NCBI GenBank assembly: GCA_026197075.1
Contig: JAPHQV010000024.1
Location: forward strand, 1-37,264
Reading direction: 5' to 3'
DNA: 37,264 nt
Origin: Gammaproteobacteria bacterium
GTDB lineage: Bacteria > Pseudomonadota > Gammaproteobacteria > DSM-19610
Positions 32,522-37,264 of the stretch are shown piece by piece. Every line of letters begins with the position of its first letter. The first letter of the stretch is position 1. The translations under genes and the position numbers were made by a program. The notes beneath the pieces were generated by a model. That model was not told the origin of the DNA. It searched no databases and saw only the letters and a program-made list of their open reading frames with translations.

Positions 32522-34957
32522 ATGTCCACTCCCCAGGCCAGGGTGCCGGAGGACTGTTACCACTGCGGCCTGCCGGTCCCCCCGGGCAGTCACTACCAGG
32601 TCCGCATCGACGGTCAGGAACGGGCCATGTGTTGCCCCGGCTGCCAGGCGGTGGCCCAGGCCATCGTCGCCGGCGGCCTCACCGACTTCTACCGCTACCG
32701 AACCGCCACACCCACTCCCGGCAGCCCCGAGCTGGTACCCGAGGCCTTGCGCCAGCTCGATCTCTACGATCGCCCGGAGGTCCAGCAGAGCTTCGTGCGC
32801 AGCGAGGCCGGCAGCGTGCGCGAAGCAGCACTGATCCTGGAGAACATCGTCTGCGCCGCCTGCGTCTGGCTCAACGAGCGCCACGTGGGCAGCCTGCCCG
32901 GGGTGCTGGAATTCAGTATCAACTTCGCCACACGCCGTGCGCGCCTGCGCTGGGACGACAGCGTCATCCACCTGAGCGAGGTGCTGGCGGCCATCGCCGC
33001 CATCGGCTACATCGCCCACCCCTACGATCCCCATCGCCAGGACGAACTGTACCGGCGCGAGCGCGGCCGCCTGCTCAAGCGCCTGGCGGTGGCCGGCCTG
33101 GGCATGATGCAGGTGATGATGCTGGCGGTGGCCCTCTATGCCGGCGACTACTACGGCATCGATGCCGAGCTGGAACATTTCTTCCGCTGGGTGAGCCTGC
33201 TGATCGCCTCGGTGGTGGTGCTGTACAGTGGCCAGGGCTTTTTCGTCAGCGCCTGGCGCGATGCCCGCAATCGCCGGGTGGGCATGGATGTGCCGGTGGC
33301 CCTGGCCATCGGCAGCACCTGGCTGGCCAGCAGCTGGGCCACCTGGACCCGCAGCGGCGAGGTCTATTTCGAATCGGTCACCATGTTCGTGTTCTTCCTG
33401 CTCACCAGCCAGTTCCTGCAGCTCGGCGCGCGCCAGCGCGCCGGCCAGGCCGCCGAGGCCCTCATGCGCCTGCTGCCCGCCATGGCCTTGCGCGTGGGGG
33501 AGCAGGGCGAGGAGACGGTGGCGATCGCCGACCTGCGGCCCGGCGACCGGGTGCGCATCCGGCCCGGTGATGCCGTGCCCGCCGACGGCACGGTACTGGA
33601 GGGCGTCAGTTCGGTAAACGAGTCCCTGCTCACCGGCGAGAGCCTGCCCCATACCCGCCAGGCCGGTGACGGCCTGATCGCCGGCAGCGTCAATGTGGAA
33701 AGCCCGCTGCTGATGCGGGTGGACAAGACCGGCGCCGACACCACCCTGTCCGCCATCCAGCGCCTGCTGGACCGCGCCCAGACCGAGAAACCGCCCATCG
33801 CCCACCTGGCCGAACGCGGCACCGGCTGGTTCGTGCTCACCATCCTGGCGCTCACCGCCCTGGCGGGGCTGGTATGGTGGCAGTTCGACCCCGGACAGGC
33901 CTTCTGGGTCATGGTGGCCATGCTGGTGGTGAGCTGCCCCTGCGCCCTGGCCCTGGCCACCCCCGTGGCCGTGACGGCCGCCACCGGCGGCCTGACGCGC
34001 CTCGGGCTGGTCACCACCCGTGGCCATGCCCTGGAGGCCCTGGCCCAGATCCGCCATATCCTGTTCGACAAGACCGGCACCCTGACCACCGGTGAACTGC
34101 AGCTCGACGAAGTCATCCCCTTGCGCCCCGGCGTGGACGAGGAGCGTTGCCTGGCACTGGCCGCCGCCCTGGAGCGCGGCTCCGAGCATCCCATCGCCCG
34201 GGTGTTCAGTGCCCGGGAGACCGGGCTGGAGGCGCACAGCAGCCTCGCCACCCCGGGCCAGGGCATGGCGGGCCGCATCGAGGGACAGGATTATCGTATC
34301 GGCACCCCCGCCCATGCGCGCGCGGCGGAGCATGCCGAGGTGCTGGCCGCGGCCGCGCGCCGCCCTGATGCCAGCCTGGTGGTACTGGGTGACGCGGACG
34401 GCGGCCTGGCCCTGTTCGTGCTCTCGGACCAGTTGCGCGCCGATGCCCGTGAAGCCATCGCCGAGCTCCAGGCACTGGGACTGGAGGTGGAACTGCTGAG
34501 CGGGGATGGTACGGCACCGGTGCGGCGCGTGGCCGAGACCCTGGGCATCGGCCACTATGTGGGGCGCATGACCCCGGCGGACAAGCTGGAACGGATCCGC
34601 ACCCTGCAGGCGAGCGGTGCCGTGGTGGCCATGGTGGGGGACGGTGTCAACGATGCCCCGGTACTGGCCGCCGCCCAGGTCTCCGTGGCCATGGCCAACG
34701 GCACCGAACTGGCCCAGGCCAGCGCCGACATGATCCTGTTGTCCGAGCAAATCCGCCACCTGCCCGTCGCCGTGCGCACGGCGCGGGACACGGTGCGCAT
34801 CATTCGCCAGAACCTCTACTGGGCGCTGGGCTATAACCTCATCGCACTGCCGGTGGCCGCCTCGGGCATCCTCACCCCCTGGATGGCGGCCCTGGGCATG
34901 TCCGCCAGCTCCCTGCTGGTGGTGCTGAACTCCCTGCGCCTGACCCATCGGCGCTGA
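32522..34957 (+). CDS. ccoI: Copper-translocating P1B-ATPase, CcoI/FixI type
   Basis: Pumps copper, probably Cu(I) to the periplasmic side for cbb3 oxidase assembly. 811 residues. A zinc-finger-like N-terminus (C12, C15, C37, C38, C41 in YHCG and AMCCPGCQA) is followed by an HMA domain with C111-A-A-C114. The transmembrane metal motif is C472-P-C474, the phosphorylation Asp is D516 (DKTGTLTTGE), and GDGVNDAPVL is near the C-terminus. The CCPGC leader separates FixI/CcoI from plain CopA. No ccoNOPQ, ccoG, ccoH or ccoS is in view, so the link to cbb3 oxidase is by family. Confidence 0.88.
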   Translation: MSTPQARVPEDCYHCGLPVPPGSHYQVRIDGQERAMCCPGCQAVAQAIVAGGLTDFYRYRTATPTPGSPELVPEALRQLDLYDRPEVQQSFVRSEAGSVREAALILENIVCAACVWLNERHVGSLPGVLEFSINFATRRARLRWDDSVIHLSEVLAAIAAIGYIAHPYDPHRQDELYRRERGRLLKRLAVAGLGMMQVMMLAVALYAGDYYGIDAELEHFFRWVSLLIASVVVLYSGQGFFVSAWRDARNRRVGMDVPVALAIGSTWLASSWATWTRSGEVYFESVTMFVFFLLTSQFLQLGARQRAGQAAEALMRLLPAMALRVGEQGEETVAIADLRPGDRVRIRPGDAVPADGTVLEGVSSVNESLLTGESLPHTRQAGDGLIAGSVNVESPLLMRVDKTGADTTLSAIQRLLDRAQTEKPPIAHLAERGTGWFVLTILALTALAGLVWWQFDPGQAFWVMVAMLVVSCPCALALATPVAVTAATGGLTRLGLVTTRGHALEALAQIRHILFDKTGTLTTGELQLDEVIPLRPGVDEERCLALAAALERGSEHPIARVFSARETGLEAHSSLATPGQGMAGRIEGQDYRIGTPAHARAAEHAEVLAAAARRPDASLVVLGDADGGLALFVLSDQLRADAREAIAELQALGLEVELLSGDGTAPVRRVAETLGIGHYVGRMTPADKLERIRTLQASGAVVAMVGDGVNDAPVLAAAQVSVAMANGTELAQASADMILLSEQIRHLPVAVRTARDTVRIIRQNLYWALGYNLIALPVAASGILTPWMAALGMSASSLLVVLNSLRLTHRR

Positions 34958-34984
34958 GCTTCGCTGCCAGCCAGCCCGCGTCAA

Positions 34985-35069
34985 TCACCGCAAAGGCGCA
35001 AAGCACGCCGAGAAAATCGGATCATGATTTTGTAAGGGTTTCTTTGCGAGCTTTGCGCCTTTGCGGTGA
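34985..35069. repeat. Inverted CACCGCAAAGGCGCAAAG repeat pair, locus 3
   Basis: TCACCGCAAAGGCGCAAAGC (from 34985) is mirrored by GCTTTGCGCCTTTGCGGTGA (to 35069) around a 24-nt AT-rich loop, between the convergent ccoI and lexA genes. It could serve as a bidirectional terminator. It is the same family as 18932-19070. Confidence 0.87.
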
Positions 35070-35078
35070 ATCGCCGTT

Positions 35079-35681
35079 TTACAAAGACCCGGTACGCAGC
35101 ACCCCCACACCCAGGCCCTCGATCACCAGGGGCTGGCGGCGCAGGTCCACGCGAATGGGTTCGAAATCCGGATTCTCCGGCAGCAGGCGCACGATGTTGT
35201 CCCGCTGTTGAAAGCGTTTCACCGTCACCTCGTCGCCCAGGCGCGCCACCACGATCTGGCCGTTGCGGGCCAGGTGGGTGCGGTGCACCGCCAGCAGGTC
35301 ACCGTCGAGGATGCCGGCGTCGCGCATGCTCATGCCGCGCACCCGCAACAGGTAGTGGGCGCGGGGATGGAACAGGGCGGGATCAACGGGATAGTGATCC
35401 TCGATATGCTCCTCGGCGAGGATGGGATGACCTGCCGCCACCCGGCCCACCACCGGCATGCCGCCCTCCTCCAGCAGCCGGATGCCCCGCGAGGAACCGG
35501 GCACCAGCTCGATCACTCCCTTGCGGGCCAGGGCCTTGAGGTGGTCCTCGGCGGCATTGGGGGAACGAAAACCGAAATGGTCCGCGATATCGGCGCGGGT
35601 GGGGGGGCAACCCTCGCTGAGCATGAACTCACGGATCATGTCGAGGATTTCGGCCTGGCGCGGGGTGAGGGATTCGTTCAT
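35079..35681 (-). CDS. lexA: SOS repressor LexA
   Basis: Represses DNA-repair genes and self-cleaves when RecA filaments form. About 200 residues: a winged-helix DNA-binding domain ([12 protein letters not shown], then [23 protein letters not shown]) and an S24 peptidase domain. The cleavage bond is A83-G84 (RVAAGHPI). The catalytic pair is S118 (RGMSM) and K155 (TVKRF). ATG 35681 gives the standard N-terminus; ATG 35693 would add four residues. Neither has a strong Shine-Dalgarno. Two LexA boxes lie directly upstream. Confidence 0.96.
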   Translation of the reverse strand: MNESLTPRQAEILDMIREFMLSEGCPPTRADIADHFGFRSPNAAEDHLKALARKGVIELVPGSSRGIRLLEEGGMPVVGRVAAGHPILAEEHIEDHYPVDPALFHPRAHYLLRVRGMSMRDAGILDGDLLAVHRTHLARNGQIVVARLGDEVTVKRFQQRDNIVRLLPENPDFEPIRVDLRRQPLVIEGLGVGVLRTGSL

Positions 35682-35694
35682 GGCGGAGCCCATC

Positions 35695-35732
35695 CTGTGG
35701 ATTTATCCAGTAATGCCTGGGAGTATATACAG
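35695..35732 (-). promoter_or_regulatory. Tandem LexA (SOS) boxes of lexA
   Basis: Two CTG-N10-CAG sites: 35695-35710 (on plus CTGTGGATTTATCCAG) and 35717-35732 (CTGGGAGTATATACAG). Their centres are 22 bp apart. Both fit the gammaproteobacterial SOS consensus, and the pair resembles the double operator of E. coli lexA, supporting autorepression. Confidence 0.9.
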
Positions 35733-35790
35733 GCCGGAGGAATGCGCAAGCCCGGCAGGCATCCCTCCACTCCGTGGGGTTTAGCTTCTG

Positions 35791-35814
35791 GTTCGCGGCC
35801 AGAGGCCGCTCCTA
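35791..35814. repeat. Solitary REP-like palindrome upstream of ispG
   Basis: GTTCGCGGCCAGAGGCCGCTCCTAC is one half of the REP family (present here as 35791-35814), containing the short stem GCGGCC / GGCCGC. Unlike the copies at 8905 and 17957 there is no mirrored partner nearby. It sits 57 nt before the ispG start. Confidence 0.7.
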
Positions 35815-35870
35815 CAATTGCCGTAATCCGGTATCATAGGCCTTCCCTGCTCAACCGCTGTACTGACTCC

Positions 35871-37118
<1,248 letters not shown>

Positions 37119-37152
37119 GAGCCTGTCGGAATTGAGACTGATCTACTGCGCC

Positions 37153-37244
37153 GGTGGGAGAGCGATCCATTTTTCCGATCCTTTTCGTCAAATAGCACGA
37201 CTATTCTCCTCAAACGATCGAAAAAATGGCCTCACTCTCCCACC
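37153..37244. repeat. Long imperfect inverted repeat after ispG
   Basis: GGTGGGAGAGCGATCCATTT (from 37153) pairs imperfectly with AAATGGCCTCACTCTCCCACC (to 37244). An inner palindrome AATAG-CACGA-CTATT (37191-37205) sits at the centre. The whole 92 nt could fold as one hairpin. It may be the edge of a dispersed element continuing past the window, or a terminator region for ispG. Confidence 0.7.
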
Positions 37245-37264
37245 TTGCTCGCTACGATCGCTCA

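Noticed and set aside
32396-34984. An 862-codon open frame on minus opposite ccoI
   Set aside because: It is exactly antisense to a gene with full catalytic motifs, is dominated by Gly, Gln, His and Ala, and shows no domain. High GC in third positions removes stop codons from the opposite strand.

Overview
The window is a GC-rich chromosomal segment of a gammaproteobacterium. Two conserved gene orders support this: TPR lipoprotein-lolB-ispE-tRNA-Gln-prs-rplY-pth on the minus strand, and hemA-prfA-prmC with moeB further on. An intact gatCAB operon beside mreBCD-mrdA-rodA-mltB-rlpA-dacA-dat would fit Chromatiales/Ectothiorhodospiraceae-like lineages, but I cannot fix the genus from sequence reading alone. 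Very long open frames lie antisense to many genes; they are GC-driven shadows and were not called.

Layout. 1-377: non-coding, packed with nested palindromes. 378-6277 (minus): translation and precursor supply (pth, rplY, prs, tRNA-Gln, ispE), the lipoprotein-localisation factor lolB and a large TPR lipoprotein. 6506-9876 (plus): tetrapyrrole entry and translation termination (hemA, prfA, prmC). 9877-16754: an accessory iron/heme block that interrupts the usual prmC-moeB neighbourhood. It holds hemP, a 53-aa Cys-motif protein, a 110-aa unknown and a secreted DUF6746-like protein on plus, then on minus a membrane-anchored class II-like cytochrome c coupled to a TonB-dependent receptor, a DUF2325 protein, a truncated bacterioferritin and a decayed Na+/H+ antiporter. 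Fur-like operators precede hemP, the TonB receptor and the DUF2325 gene. The receptor promoter also carries an FNR/Anr-like site at the class II activation distance. 16755-18904: a His/Cys-rich ferredoxin-like-fold protein, moeB and hslO (minus). 19108-22574 (minus): gatCAB. 22700-32511 (plus): the cell-elongation and peptidoglycan operon mreBCD-mrdA-rodA-mltB-rlpA-dacA-dat. 32522-34957: a CcoI/FixI-type copper P-ATPase. 35079-35681 (minus): lexA with two SOS boxes. 35871-37118: ispG. The window ends in a long imperfect hairpin.

Four non-coding repeat families stand out. (i) A roughly 52-bp core with the motif CTACAGGGATGTATTCAC sits inside long inverted arms whose sequence differs at each locus, mostly just after stop codons; it looks like an element resident in the loop of terminator hairpins. 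(ii) REP-like GTAGGAGC palindromes occur at three places, one of which supplies the moeB stop codon. (iii) Inverted pairs related to CACCGCAAAGGCGCAAAG flank intergenic spacers at three places. (iv) The 3' end of tRNA-Gln is duplicated 59 bp downstream, resembling the rtT arrangement of E. coli tyrT. Also notable is mreC, whose conserved N-terminus starts at an AUU codon.
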